Numbered from the stretch's first letter, positions 16,019 through 23,646 are shown. The stretch is 64,000 nt of DNA from SZUA-318 sp964412015 (GCA_964412015.1 CAYPMO010000001.1:124001-188000); one strand, 5' to 3'. The notes: a model not told the origin generated them from the sequence alone. Made by a program: numbers and translations.

Positions 16019-17218
16019 TTACAAGAGGGAGCCTCGGCCTTCGACCCGGGCCACGTGTGCCACGTCTTTGTCTCCGCGACCGGACAAACATATCAGGATA
16101 GGGCCAGTCCCCCCGTAGACGCGACCTTCTCTCAGAACGTACGCCACCGCGTGCGCCGATTCCAGGGCCGGGATGATCCCCTCCAGGCGCGAGAGGCTGT
16201 GGAAGGCCGCCAACGCTTCCTCGTCGGTCACCGACGGGTAGGTCGCCCTTCCGGACTCCTTCAGCCAGGAATGCTCAGGCCCCACACCCGGATAGTCCAA
16301 TCCGGCGGAGACGGAATGCGCCGGCGCCACCTGCCCGTCTTCGTCCTGGAGAAGATAGCTGAGCGACCCGTGGAGGACACCAGGCCGTCCCGCGCTCAAC
16401 GGCGCCGCGTGTCGGCCCGTGGCGATCCCTTCGCCGGCCGCTTCCACGCCCACGAGCTCGACATCGGCGTCGTTCAGGAACGCGTGGAAGATCCCCATCG
16501 CATTCGAGCCGCCCCCCACGCACGCCACCACCACGGCGGGAAGGCGCCCCGCCGCCTCGGTGATCTGCGCGCGCGCCTCCCGCCCGATGATCGTCTGGAA
16601 GTCCCGCACCACGCGAGGGAACGGATCCGGCCCGACGACGGAACCGATGACGTAGTGCGTGGTCTCCACGTTGGTGACCCAGTCCCGGATCGCCTCGTTG
16701 GTCGCGTCCTTGAGCGTCTTCGTGCCCGACGACACCGTGCGAACCTCCGCCCCCAGAAGCTCCATCCGGTACACGTTGAGGGCCTGACGGGCCACGTCCT
16801 CCTCACCCATGTAGACCACGCATTGGAGGTCGAAGAGCGCGCACGCGGTCGCTGTGGCGACTCCGTGCTGCCCCGCTCCGGTCTCGGCGATGATTCGCCG
16901 CTTCCCCATGCGCCGGGCCAACAGCACCTGACCGATCGTGTTGTTGATCTTGTGTGCGCCCGTGTGGCTCAGGTCCTCCCGCTTGAGCCAGATCGCGGGG
17001 TGCCCGGCGGCCTCCTCGAGGCGCCGGGCCCGGTAGAGCGGCGTCGGACGTCCCACGAAGTCACGGAGCAGCGCTCCCAGCTCCCGCTGGAATTCCGGGT
17101 CGGTCGACGCCGCGTCGTGGGCGGCCTCCAGCTCGTCCAAGGCGTGGACGAGCGTCTCCGGCACGTAGCGGCCCCCGAAGGAGCCGAATCGGCCCCGGGA
17201 GGCTTCCCTGGTGGTCAC
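16019..17218 (-). CDS. trpB: Tryptophan synthase beta chain
   Basis: A 399-residue PLP enzyme that joins indole and serine to give tryptophan. The PLP lysine is Lys90 in HTGAHKINN, preceded by WLKREDL, and the phosphate-binding GGGSNAMG lies near residue 235. It is the TrpB1 type that pairs with TrpA. The GTG start at 17218 overlaps the trpF stop as GTGA (17215-17218). The HEAT-repeat gene follows after 10 bases. Confidence 0.96.
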   Translation of the reverse strand: MTTREASRGRFGSFGGRYVPETLVHALDELEAAHDAASTDPEFQRELGALLRDFVGRPTPLYRARRLEEAAGHPAIWLKREDLSHTGAHKINNTIGQVLLARRMGKRRIIAETGAGQHGVATATACALFDLQCVVYMGEEDVARQALNVYRMELLGAEVRTVSSGTKTLKDATNEAIRDWVTNVETTHYVIGSVVGPDPFPRVVRDFQTIIGREARAQITEAAGRLPAVVVACVGGGSNAMGIFHAFLNDADVELVGVEAAGEGIATGRHAAPLSAGRPGVLHGSLSYLLQDEDGQVAPAHSVSAGLDYPGVGPEHSWLKESGRATYPSVTDEEALAAFHSLSRLEGIIPALESAHAVAYVLREGRVYGGTGPILICLSGRGDKDVAHVARVEGRGSLL

Positions 17219-17907
17219 GTTCCTCCTCCCCTGCGATCGGGGCTCGCCGGCACGGGTCGCGCGACGCCGCACGCCCCCTCGATGAACGCCCGCATGAGCT
17301 CGGGATCCTTCCGTCCGGTCTCGCGCTCGATCCCGGAACTTACGTCCACGACGTCCGGCGCGAAGTGGTCCACCGCGGCGCGGACCGTTCGGGGGCGGAG
17401 GCCGCCGGCCAGGATCGAGCGGAGCGGCCGGGGCAGGAGCGTGTCGAGACGCGGGAACGCGGCCGGATCGAGGCCGACGCCCCCACCCCCCACGACTCCC
17501 TTCCGGAACCCCTCCACGAGGATGCACTCCACCCAGGCGCCGTAGCGTCGCGCCGCGCTCGTGATGTCCTCCGGACCTCGTGCCCGGACCGATTTCCAGA
17601 TCCTCCAGCCGCCACGGCGGAAGAGGTCGGCCGCGACGCCCGGCGGCTCCTCCCCGTGGAGCTGGATCACCTGCGCGCCCATCGCCCGGGCCAGCTCGGC
17701 GGCGCGGTCGGCGTCCTCGTCCACGACGACCGCGACCGCCACCACGGGGAGCCCCCGGATCAGCTCGGCCGCCCTCTCCGGCGCCACGCTGCGCCTGAAG
17801 CCGGAGCTGAGGACGACCCCAAGGTAGTCGGCGCCGAGGGCGGCCGCGGTCTCCGCATCCTCCCGGCGCATGAGGCCGCAAATCTTGACTTCGATCCGCT
17901 CAGACAT
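17215..17907 (-). CDS. trpF: Phosphoribosylanthranilate isomerase
   Basis: A 230-residue TIM-barrel isomerase in tryptophan synthesis. The catalytic Cys10 is in KICGLMRRED, and the catalytic Asp lies in VVDVSSGIE near the C-terminus, followed by the GxKD-like GRKDPELM. The ATG at 17907 overlaps the end of trpC by 8 bases, and its stop overlaps trpB by four, so it sits in a tightly packed trpC-F-B block. Confidence 0.94.
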   Translation of the reverse strand: MSERIEVKICGLMRREDAETAAALGADYLGVVLSSGFRRSVAPERAAELIRGLPVVAVAVVVDEDADRAAELARAMGAQVIQLHGEEPPGVAADLFRRGGWRIWKSVRARGPEDITSAARRYGAWVECILVEGFRKGVVGGGGVGLDPAAFPRLDTLLPRPLRSILAGGLRPRTVRAAVDHFAPDVVDVSSGIERETGRKDPELMRAFIEGACGVARPVPASPDRRGGGT

Positions 17908-18772
17908 GGACGCGCCGCCCTCGCGGAACACTCGAGAGCTCCCTTGCGGCCGACCCCGGGTCGCCTGCGCGGAGCAGCGCTTCTCCCACCAGGATCGCGT
18001 CCACGCCCGCCGCGGCGAGCCGGGCCACGTCCTCGCGACTCCCGATCCCACTCTCCGAAACCACCACCACGTCGTCCGGGACACTCTCCAGGAGCCGGAG
18101 CGTGACGTCCAGATCCGTCGTGAACGTGGCGAGATCCCTGTTGTTCACGCCCAGGATCCGGGCGCCGGCCCCGAGCGCGCGCGCCATATCGGCGGCGTCG
18201 TGCGTCTCGACGAGCCCGGCCATACCCAGCTCCCGAGACAGCCGGAGCAGCGCGTCGAGCTCCTCGTTCGACAGAATGCGCACGATGAGAAGGATCGCGT
18301 CCGCGCCGGCCGAGCGGGCCTCGAGCACGTGCAGGGGATCCAGGACGAAGTCCTTGCGGAGGATCGGGATCGTGGTCGCCGCCCGGGCGGCCACGAGGTC
18401 GTCGAGGCTGCCACCGAAGAACCGCTCGTCGGTCAGGACGCTCAACGCCCGTGCTCCTGACGACTCGTACACACGTCCGATCACGGCGGGGTCCAGGCCC
18501 GGCCGAATCTCGCCCGCCCCCGGCGAGCGGCGCTTGCACTCGGCGATGAGGGCGACCTCGCCTCCTCCAGCCAGAGCTCCCGCGAAGTCGCGCGCCGGCG
18601 GACCCGACGCCGCCCCCCGCTCGAGGTCGGACCGCCGGCAACGCAGGGCCGCCATCGCGGCGCGCTTGGCATCCACGATGTCGGCCAGGATGCCCGGGAT
18701 CTCTTGGGGTCCTTGCGGTTCGGGCAACGTTCGGGTATCCTTCTTTCGGTTGTTGTTCGGGTTCCTTGCCAT
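17900..18772 (-). CDS. trpC: Indole-3-glycerol phosphate synthase
   Basis: A TIM-barrel synthase, 290 residues from the ATG at 18772. Family blocks are clear: IAECKRRSPGAG (phosphate and catalytic Lys region), ALSVLTDERFFGG, ILRKDFVLDP, GVNNRDL and VSESGIGS. The start is doubtful. The ATG has no ribosome binding site, the first 15 residues are Asn/Lys-rich and unlike the family, and this stretch covers the lexA promoter and operator. An in-frame TTG at 18727 preceded by AAGGA would give 275 residues, nearer the usual size. Confidence 0.92.
   Translation of the reverse strand: MARNPNNNRKKDTRTLPEPQGPQEIPGILADIVDAKRAAMAALRCRRSDLERGAASGPPARDFAGALAGGGEVALIAECKRRSPGAGEIRPGLDPAVIGRVYESSGARALSVLTDERFFGGSLDDLVAARAATTIPILRKDFVLDPLHVLEARSAGADAILLIVRILSNEELDALLRLSRELGMAGLVETHDAADMARALGAGARILGVNNRDLATFTTDLDVTLRLLESVPDDVVVVSESGIGSREDVARLAAAGVDAILVGEALLRAGDPGSAARELSSVPRGRRVHV
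18713..18741 (+). promoter_or_regulatory. lexA promoter
   Basis: TTGCGG (18713-18718) and TATCCT (18736-18741) are separated by 17 bases. The predicted start near 18748 leaves a leader of about 37 bases that contains the lexA ribosome binding site GGAGG (18773-18777), seven bases before the ATG. The promoter lies within the annotated 5' end of the divergent trpC. Confidence 0.6.
18718..18732 (+). promoter_or_regulatory. Candidate LexA operator, GTTC-N7-GTTC direct repeat
   Basis: GTTC at 18718-18721 and GTTC at 18729-18732 are exactly seven bases apart and are both part of the longer repeat GTTCGGG. A third GTTCGGG is at 18755-18761. GTTC-N7-GTTC is the established LexA box of alphaproteobacteria. 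It occupies the spacer of the lexA promoter, where a bound repressor would block polymerase, as expected for LexA autoregulation. Its use by this organism is inference. Confidence 0.5.
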
Positions 18773-18784
18773 GGAGGCGGTCCC

Positions 18785-19393
18785 ATGCCCCTGACCAAGC
18801 GCCAGAGAGAGATCCTGGACTACATCGACGGGTTCATCGCCGTTCAGGGCTACGCGCCGAGCTTCGAGGAGATCGCCGAGCACTTCGGGTACTCCTCCCT
18901 GGCGACCGTACACGAGCACCTGAGCAATCTGGAGCGCAAGGGATACATCCGGAAGGCCTACAACGAGAGCCGCTCCATCGAGCTGGTGACGCCTGGGCAC
19001 GGTGCGCCGACCGTGGATCTGCCGCTTCTCGGGCGGGTCGCGGCGGGCCTCCCCATCGAGGCCGTCCAGGACACCGAGAGCGTCGCCGTGCCCCCCGACA
19101 TGGTGAGGCGCCAGAAGGAGAACTACGTGCTCCGCGTCGAAGGGAACTCCATGATCGAGGAGCAGATCCGCGATGGCGACTACATCGTGGTCCAGGCCCA
19201 GCAGACTGCGGAGGACGGGGAGATGGTCGTGGCCCTCGTGGGAGGAGACTCGGCCACCGTGAAGAAGCTGTACCGGGAGTCCGGGGGGCGGATCCGGCTC
19301 CAGCCCGCCAACCCCATCATGGACCCCATCATCGTCGACGCCAGGGACGTACGGATCCAGGGCGTGGTGGTGGGGGTCATCCGGAAATACTGA
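18785..19393 (+). CDS. lexA: SOS-response repressor LexA
   Basis: A 202-residue LexA. The N-terminal winged helix-turn-helix (about 1-66) includes SFEEIAEHFGYSSLATVHEHL. The self-cleavage site is Ala87-Gly88 in GRVAAGLP, and the catalytic dyad is Ser122 (GNSM) and Lys160 (ATVKKLY), so RecA-stimulated autoproteolysis should be intact. The ATG at 18785 has a textbook GGAGG seven bases upstream. The gene is wedged, in the opposite direction, between trpC and trpD, and ends in a strong intrinsic terminator. No other SOS gene is in the window. Confidence 0.96.
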   Translation: MPLTKRQREILDYIDGFIAVQGYAPSFEEIAEHFGYSSLATVHEHLSNLERKGYIRKAYNESRSIELVTPGHGAPTVDLPLLGRVAAGLPIEAVQDTESVAVPPDMVRRQKENYVLRVEGNSMIEEQIRDGDYIVVQAQQTAEDGEMVVALVGGDSATVKKLYRESGGRIRLQPANPIMDPIIVDARDVRIQGVVVGVIRKY

Positions 19394-19416
19394 CGCTGTA
19401 CCCGACTCCCGCACGG

Positions 19417-19456
19417 GGCGTCCGGCTGACGGGAGCCGGGCGCCTCTTTTCTTTCC
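19417..19456 (+). terminator. Intrinsic terminator of lexA
   Basis: An 11-pair stem (19417-19427 with 19434-19444, one G-U pair, six-base loop GACGGG) is followed at once by TCTTTTCTTTCC. It lies 23 bases after the lexA stop and is the only classical rho-independent terminator I find in the window. Confidence 0.85.
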
Positions 19457-19484
19457 GCGCCCACGGGGGGTCGGCGCGCCGGCG

Positions 19485-20510
19485 TCAGGCCTTCCGCGTC
19501 GCGGCGCGGAGTCGCTCCAGGGCATCGCGGGCCCTGCCTTCGTCCACGGACGCGGCCGCGCGCCGGGCGCCCTCCGCGAGGGTGTCGGCGCGTCCCGCGA
19601 CATAGATGGCCGCCGCCGCGTTCAGAAGGGTCGCCGTGCGGGCCGCTCCCGGCTTCCCGTCGAGCACGGCCCGGAGGGTCGCCGCGTTCTCGGAGGGGTC
19701 GCCGCCCGCCAGCTCGTCCAGCGGAGCGGACGCGATCTCGACACCCATCTCGGCCGGAGAGATCTCGTACCGCAGGACCTCGTTGTCGCGCACTTCGGCC
19801 ACGCGCGTGGATCCGGAGGGGCTGATCTCGTCCATGCCCGGCTCGCCGTGCACGATCAGGGCCCGCTCCTGTCCCAGCTCGGCGATCGCGCCCGCGACCA
19901 GATCGAGGAGTCCGGGATCCGCCACGCCCATGACCTGCCGCCGGGCACCCGCGGGGTTCGTGAGCGGGCCCAGGATGTTCATCACCGTCGTGATCCCCAG
20001 CCCACGCCGGACCGGCCCCACATGGCGCATGGCCGGGTGGAGCAGCGGTGCGAACATGAAGACGATGCCCTCCTCTGCGAGGATCTCCCCCATGCGCTCC
20101 GGCGTCAGATCGATACGGACGCCGAGCGCTTCCAGAACGTCCGCCGATCCGCTCCTCGACGTGAACGATCGGTTCCCATGCTTGGCGAGACGGACACCGT
20201 CGCCCGCGGCCACGAGCGCCGCGGCGGTCGAGATGTTGAACGTGGTGACGCGGCCGCCCCCGGTCCCCGCCGTGTCCACGAGGCTTGAGGGGTCCGTGGC
20301 AGGCACCGGCACCATCGCCTTGCGTAGCGCCCGGACGCCTCCGGCGACCTCGACGGGGCGTACGCCCTTGGTTCTGAGCCCGACCAGGAACCCGGCCATC
20401 TGGATCTCGGACGCGGATCCGGTCATGAACGCATCGAACACATCCTCGGCCTCGGCCGCATCGAGGTCGACTCCGTCCGCCAGTTTTTCGAGCAGGCCGG
20501 TGAGATCCAC
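19485..20510 (-). CDS. trpD: Anthranilate phosphoribosyltransferase
   Basis: A 341-residue TrpD that transfers phosphoribosyl from PRPP to anthranilate. The PRPP loop DTAGTGGGR, the NISTAAA segment, KHGNRSFTSRSGSADVLE and the NPAGARRQVMGV block are all present. The start chosen is the second GTG of VVDLTGLL, with GAGGAG six bases upstream. The open frame continues to a GTG at 20588, but a promoter at 20575-20604 would place the transcript start inside that extension. Monocistronic; the trpC-F-B-A genes lie beyond the opposed lexA, and trpE/trpG are not in the window. Confidence 0.94.
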   Translation of the reverse strand: MDLTGLLEKLADGVDLDAAEAEDVFDAFMTGSASEIQMAGFLVGLRTKGVRPVEVAGGVRALRKAMVPVPATDPSSLVDTAGTGGGRVTTFNISTAAALVAAGDGVRLAKHGNRSFTSRSGSADVLEALGVRIDLTPERMGEILAEEGIVFMFAPLLHPAMRHVGPVRRGLGITTVMNILGPLTNPAGARRQVMGVADPGLLDLVAGAIAELGQERALIVHGEPGMDEISPSGSTRVAEVRDNEVLRYEISPAEMGVEIASAPLDELAGGDPSENAATLRAVLDGKPGAARTATLLNAAAAIYVAGRADTLAEGARRAAASVDEGRARDALERLRAATRKA

Positions 20511-20574
20511 CACCCGCTCCTCGGGGCTTGTGCGGGACAAGGTGCCTCTCCGTCGGAGTATCTCAAGGCGAGAA

Positions 20575-20604
20575 ATCCTAACCGCCACGCCGTTTTCCGG
20601 TCAA
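20575..20604 (-). promoter_or_regulatory. trpD promoter
   Basis: On the minus strand TTGACC (20604-20599) and TAGGAT (20580-20575) are 18 bases apart. The predicted start near 20568 lies downstream of the 5'-most GTG of the trpD frame, which supports the internal start at 20510 and a leader of about 60 bases. Confidence 0.5.
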
Positions 20605-20605
20605 T

Positions 20606-20642
20606 GAAGGGGGCCTCGAAGTCGCTTGACAGGCCCCCCTTC
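20606..20642. promoter_or_regulatory. Inverted repeat enclosing the truA -35 element
   Basis: GAAGGGGGCCT (20606-20616) and AGGCCCCCCTTC (20631-20642) are inverted copies, differing only by one extra C, with a 14-base centre. The centre and the first base of the right arm hold the truA -35 TTGACA (20626-20631), and the left arm abuts the trpD -35. It could be a regulator site acting on both divergent genes. No regulator is known. Confidence 0.4.
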
Positions 20643-20653
20643 GCCGGTACCTT
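20626..20653 (+). promoter_or_regulatory. truA-purine operon promoter (leaderless geometry)
   Basis: A consensus -35 TTGACA (20626-20631) is followed after 16 bases by TACCTT (20648-20653). The GTG of truA begins six bases further on, with no ribosome binding site in between, so the transcript probably starts at the start codon. It would drive truA and, by continuous overlap or short spacing, the whole run to purF. Confidence 0.5.
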
Positions 20654-20659
20654 TCCGCC

Positions 20660-21472
20660 GTGGATACCGTCCGTCTCCAGCTCACCCTCCATTACGACGG
20701 GTCGGGCTTCCACGGCTGGCAGTTCCAGCCGGACCAGCGCACGGTCCAGGGAGAGCTCGAGGCGGCGCTCACGAGGCTGGCGGATCAGCCCCGCACCGTG
20801 GTCGCATCCGGCCGGACGGACGCGGGTGTCCACGCGACGGGGCAGGTCGCGTCGGTGGACATGCCCTTCCCGTGGAGCCCCGAGCGGCTGCGGAAGGCGC
20901 TCAACGCCATCCTCCCGCCGGACATCTGGGTCCAGGAGGTCCACCGGGTCGTGAGCGGATTCCACCCCCGCTACGATGCGCTCACCCGCACCTACGCGTA
21001 TCGCGTGGGAACGGCCCCCGAGGCCCGATCCCCGTTCCACCGCCCCCACTGCTGGGCATTGGGGGAGGCGCTCGACGCCGACGCGCTGGCCCGGGCCGCC
21101 GCCTTCATTCCAGGGGAGCATTCGTTCCTCGCGTTCGCGAAGGCGGGCCAGCCCGAGCGAGGAGACCGGTGCAAGGTCACGCGGGCGGAGTGGGACCGGT
21201 GGGAGCTGGGCGCGCGCTTCACGATCACGGCGGACCGGTACCTCCACCACATGGTACGCTATCTTGTGGGAACCATGGTGGATGCGGCGCGCGGCCGTCG
21301 CCCCCCGGAAGATGTGGAAGATCTCCTGCGTTCGGGGTCGGATCGGGAGACGTCGCCACCCGCACCCCCCGAGGGGCTCTTCCTCACCCAAGTGGAGTAT
21401 CCAGATCACGTGCGCCTCCCCGACGACGCGGACGCGCCGCCTTCAGAGGCCGGGAGAACGGTCAGAGCATGA
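20660..21472 (+). CDS. truA: tRNA pseudouridine(38-40) synthase TruA
   Basis: A 270-residue pseudouridine synthase. The catalytic Asp54 is in SGRTDAGVHA, with the N-terminal DGSGFHGWQ and the C-terminal HHMVRYLVG blocks of the family. The start is GTG at 20660, six bases after a -10 element and without a ribosome binding site. The last 15-20 residues (DDADAPPSEAG) are a low-complexity extension. The stop overlaps the next ATG as ATGA. Confidence 0.95.
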   Translation: MDTVRLQLTLHYDGSGFHGWQFQPDQRTVQGELEAALTRLADQPRTVVASGRTDAGVHATGQVASVDMPFPWSPERLRKALNAILPPDIWVQEVHRVVSGFHPRYDALTRTYAYRVGTAPEARSPFHRPHCWALGEALDADALARAAAFIPGEHSFLAFAKAGQPERGDRCKVTRAEWDRWELGARFTITADRYLHHMVRYLVGTMVDAARGRRPPEDVEDLLRSGSDRETSPPAPPEGLFLTQVEYPDHVRLPDDADAPPSEAGRTVRA

Positions 21473-22125
21473 AGATCTTCCTCGACACCGCCGACATCAC
21501 CGAGATCCGTCGCGCCGCCGAAGCGGGCCTGATCGATGGCGTGACGACGAACCCGACCCTGGTCTCCAAGGTCGCCGGGGGCCGTGACCCCAAAGCGATC
21601 TACAAGGAGATCTGCGAGACCGTGGACGGGCCGGTCAGTGCCGAGGTCATCGGCACCGACAAGGACTCGATGATCACGGACGCCCGCAAGCTCGCCTCGC
21701 TGCACCCGAACATCGTCGTCAAGGTCCCTCTGACGGAGGACGGCCTCAAGGCCTGCCGGGCCCTGTCCGCGGAAGGAATCCGAACGAACGTCACCCTGTG
21801 CTTCTCGGTGTCCCAGGCGCTGCTGGCCGCCAAGGCCGGTGCCACGTTCGTCTCTCCGTTCGTGGGGCGCATCGACGACGTGTCCGGAGAGGGAATGCAA
21901 CTCGTTCATCAGATCCGACAGGTGTTCGACAACTACGGCTACGACACCGAGATCCTGGCCGCCTCGTTGCGTCATCCGATGCACGTGGTGGAGTCCATGA
22001 TGATCGGCGCCGACATCGCCACCATGCCTCCCAAGGTGCTCTGGCAGCTCTGCAAGCACCCCCTGACGGACAACGGGTTGGCCGCGTTCCTGAAGGATTG
22101 GGAGAAGCTCGGCGTCGATCTGTGA
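21469..22125 (+). CDS. Transaldolase / fructose-6-phosphate aldolase family protein
   Basis: A 218-residue short-type transaldolase. The Schiff-base Lys85 is in IVVKVPLTEDG, with GVTTNPTLV near the N-terminus and TFVSPFVGRIDD further on. Short family members act either as transaldolases in the pentose phosphate pathway or as fructose-6-phosphate aldolases; the two cannot be told apart safely by eye, though bacteria of this kind mostly use it as transaldolase. Its ATG overlaps the truA stop. Confidence 0.9.
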   Translation: MKIFLDTADITEIRRAAEAGLIDGVTTNPTLVSKVAGGRDPKAIYKEICETVDGPVSAEVIGTDKDSMITDARKLASLHPNIVVKVPLTEDGLKACRALSAEGIRTNVTLCFSVSQALLAAKAGATFVSPFVGRIDDVSGEGMQLVHQIRQVFDNYGYDTEILAASLRHPMHVVESMMIGADIATMPPKVLWQLCKHPLTDNGLAAFLKDWEKLGVDL

Positions 22126-22166
22126 CGCGACCGGGGCAAGAGCGAGGAGGAGGAGCGGACAACACG

Positions 22167-23633
22167 ATGGCGACCCGGAACCGCGCGTTGCTCCTGGCGT
22201 TGCTTACGGCCGCCTGGTGCTCGGCCTGCGCGCCGGAGGGGCCCCGGCAGGCAGGTGCGACCGAAGCCGACGACGCGCCCGCGCCCGGGTCCCTGGCCAG
22301 CCTCGCGGAGGCGCCGCCGCAGGCCGTCGCCCCGAGGTCCGAGGAATCGGCGTCGGTGGACACCTCCCGGCGGACCGCGATCGTCCAGGCGGCGAGCCGG
22401 GTCGCGCCCGCGGTCGTGAACGTGAGCGTGATCTCCCGCGAGGCGGCCCGTCCCCAAAGCCTGTGGGAGAGCTTCTTCATGCCGCCGGGAGCCGAGCGCC
22501 GCGCGATGGGCTTCGGGTCCGGCGTGATCGTCCGTCGGGATGGGATCATCCTCACGAACGACCACGTGGTGCGCACCGCCGACCAGATCAAAGTGACGCT
22601 TCCGGACGGGCGCGACTTTCCCGCCGAGCTCGTGGGCTCCGACCAGGTGGCCGACATCGCGGTGCTGCGCATCCGCGGGGAGAACCTCCCCGTGGCTCCG
22701 ATCGGCACGGTGGAGGGCCTCCTCATCGGGGAGTGGGCCGTGGCCATCGGGAATCCGTTCGCGAACTACTTCTCCGATGCCGAGCCCACCGTCACGGCCG
22801 GCGTGGTCTCCGCCGTCGGACGCAACATCGTCCCGTCGTCGCAGGAGGAGGGCTTCTACCTCGGGATGATCCAGACCGACGCGTCGATCAATCCGGGCAA
22901 CTCCGGCGGGCCCCTGGTGAACGCGGCCGGCCAGGTCATCGGCATCAATGCGTCCATCTTCTCCCGCAGCGGCGGGAGCGAAGGCACCGGGTTCGCGATT
23001 CCCATCGACCGTGCCCTCAGGATCGCCGACGACCTCCTGAACCACGGAGAGATCCGCCGAGCCTGGATCGGCGTGGACGTGGAGCCGGTGGAGGCCGACG
23101 CATGGGGCCGCACCCGCGGGGTGCGCGTGTCCCGGGTCGCGCCCGGCTCGCCCGGGGACCAGGCGGCCATCGAGGTCGGCGACCGCTTCCTCGCCGCCAA
23201 CGGCCGAGCCCTGGACACGCCGCTGGACTTCGAGGCGGTGCTCCTGGACATGAGGGCCGGCGACGGCCTGGATCTCACGATCGAGGGACAGCCCCGGCCG
23301 GTGCGCCTCCGGGCGGCGGCACTCCCCTCCGTCACCGCAGAGCGGGTGACCGCGCTCCAGGAGATGCAGCTCGTCACGGTGACCCCCGAGATCCGCTCGG
23401 AACGCGGCATCGTCAGCGAGGAGGGGGCTCTCATCACCTCGATCTCCGACCGGCTGGCGAGCCAGCTGGGCGTTCGCACGGGCGACGTGCTGGTGCAGGT
23501 GAACCGGACGCGAGTCCGGAGCGCCGAGCAGGCGGCGCAGGTGTTCGAGAGCCTCCGGGGCCAGGGGGCCATCCGGATCTACGTGGAGCGGAACGGCGGC
23601 TACGTCGCCCGCGACCTCTACTGGCGGCGCTGA
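22167..23633 (+). CDS. htrA: HtrA/DegP-family serine protease, predicted lipoprotein
   Basis: A 488-residue trypsin-fold protease with two PDZ domains. The triad is His133 (TNDHVV), Asp163 (ADIAVLRI) and Ser246 (GNSGGP). PDZ1 spans about 295-375 and PDZ2 about 395-480. The N-terminus is a signal sequence ending in WCSAC, with Cys21 as the likely lipidation site, so the enzyme may be membrane-anchored rather than free in the periplasm; the lipobox is not perfect. A GGAGGAGGAG run lies just before the ATG. It sits 41 bases after the transaldolase gene and 13 before purB. Confidence 0.92.
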   Translation: MATRNRALLLALLTAAWCSACAPEGPRQAGATEADDAPAPGSLASLAEAPPQAVAPRSEESASVDTSRRTAIVQAASRVAPAVVNVSVISREAARPQSLWESFFMPPGAERRAMGFGSGVIVRRDGIILTNDHVVRTADQIKVTLPDGRDFPAELVGSDQVADIAVLRIRGENLPVAPIGTVEGLLIGEWAVAIGNPFANYFSDAEPTVTAGVVSAVGRNIVPSSQEEGFYLGMIQTDASINPGNSGGPLVNAAGQVIGINASIFSRSGGSEGTGFAIPIDRALRIADDLLNHGEIRRAWIGVDVEPVEADAWGRTRGVRVSRVAPGSPGDQAAIEVGDRFLAANGRALDTPLDFEAVLLDMRAGDGLDLTIEGQPRPVRLRAAALPSVTAERVTALQEMQLVTVTPEIRSERGIVSEEGALITSISDRLASQLGVRTGDVLVQVNRTRVRSAEQAAQVFESLRGQGAIRIYVERNGGYVARDLYWRR

Positions 23634-23646
23634 CCAGGGGGATGCC

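Noticed and set aside
14242..16101. Plus-strand frame of 619 codons opposite the HEAT-repeat gene
   Set aside because: Composition is typical of antisense GC-rich translation. The minus-strand frame has real HEAT repeats, normal composition and operon spacing.
18755..18764. Overlapping GTTCGGGTTC as a second LexA box
   Set aside because: The two GTTC units are two bases apart, not seven, so it does not match the operator form. It may be a degenerate copy only.
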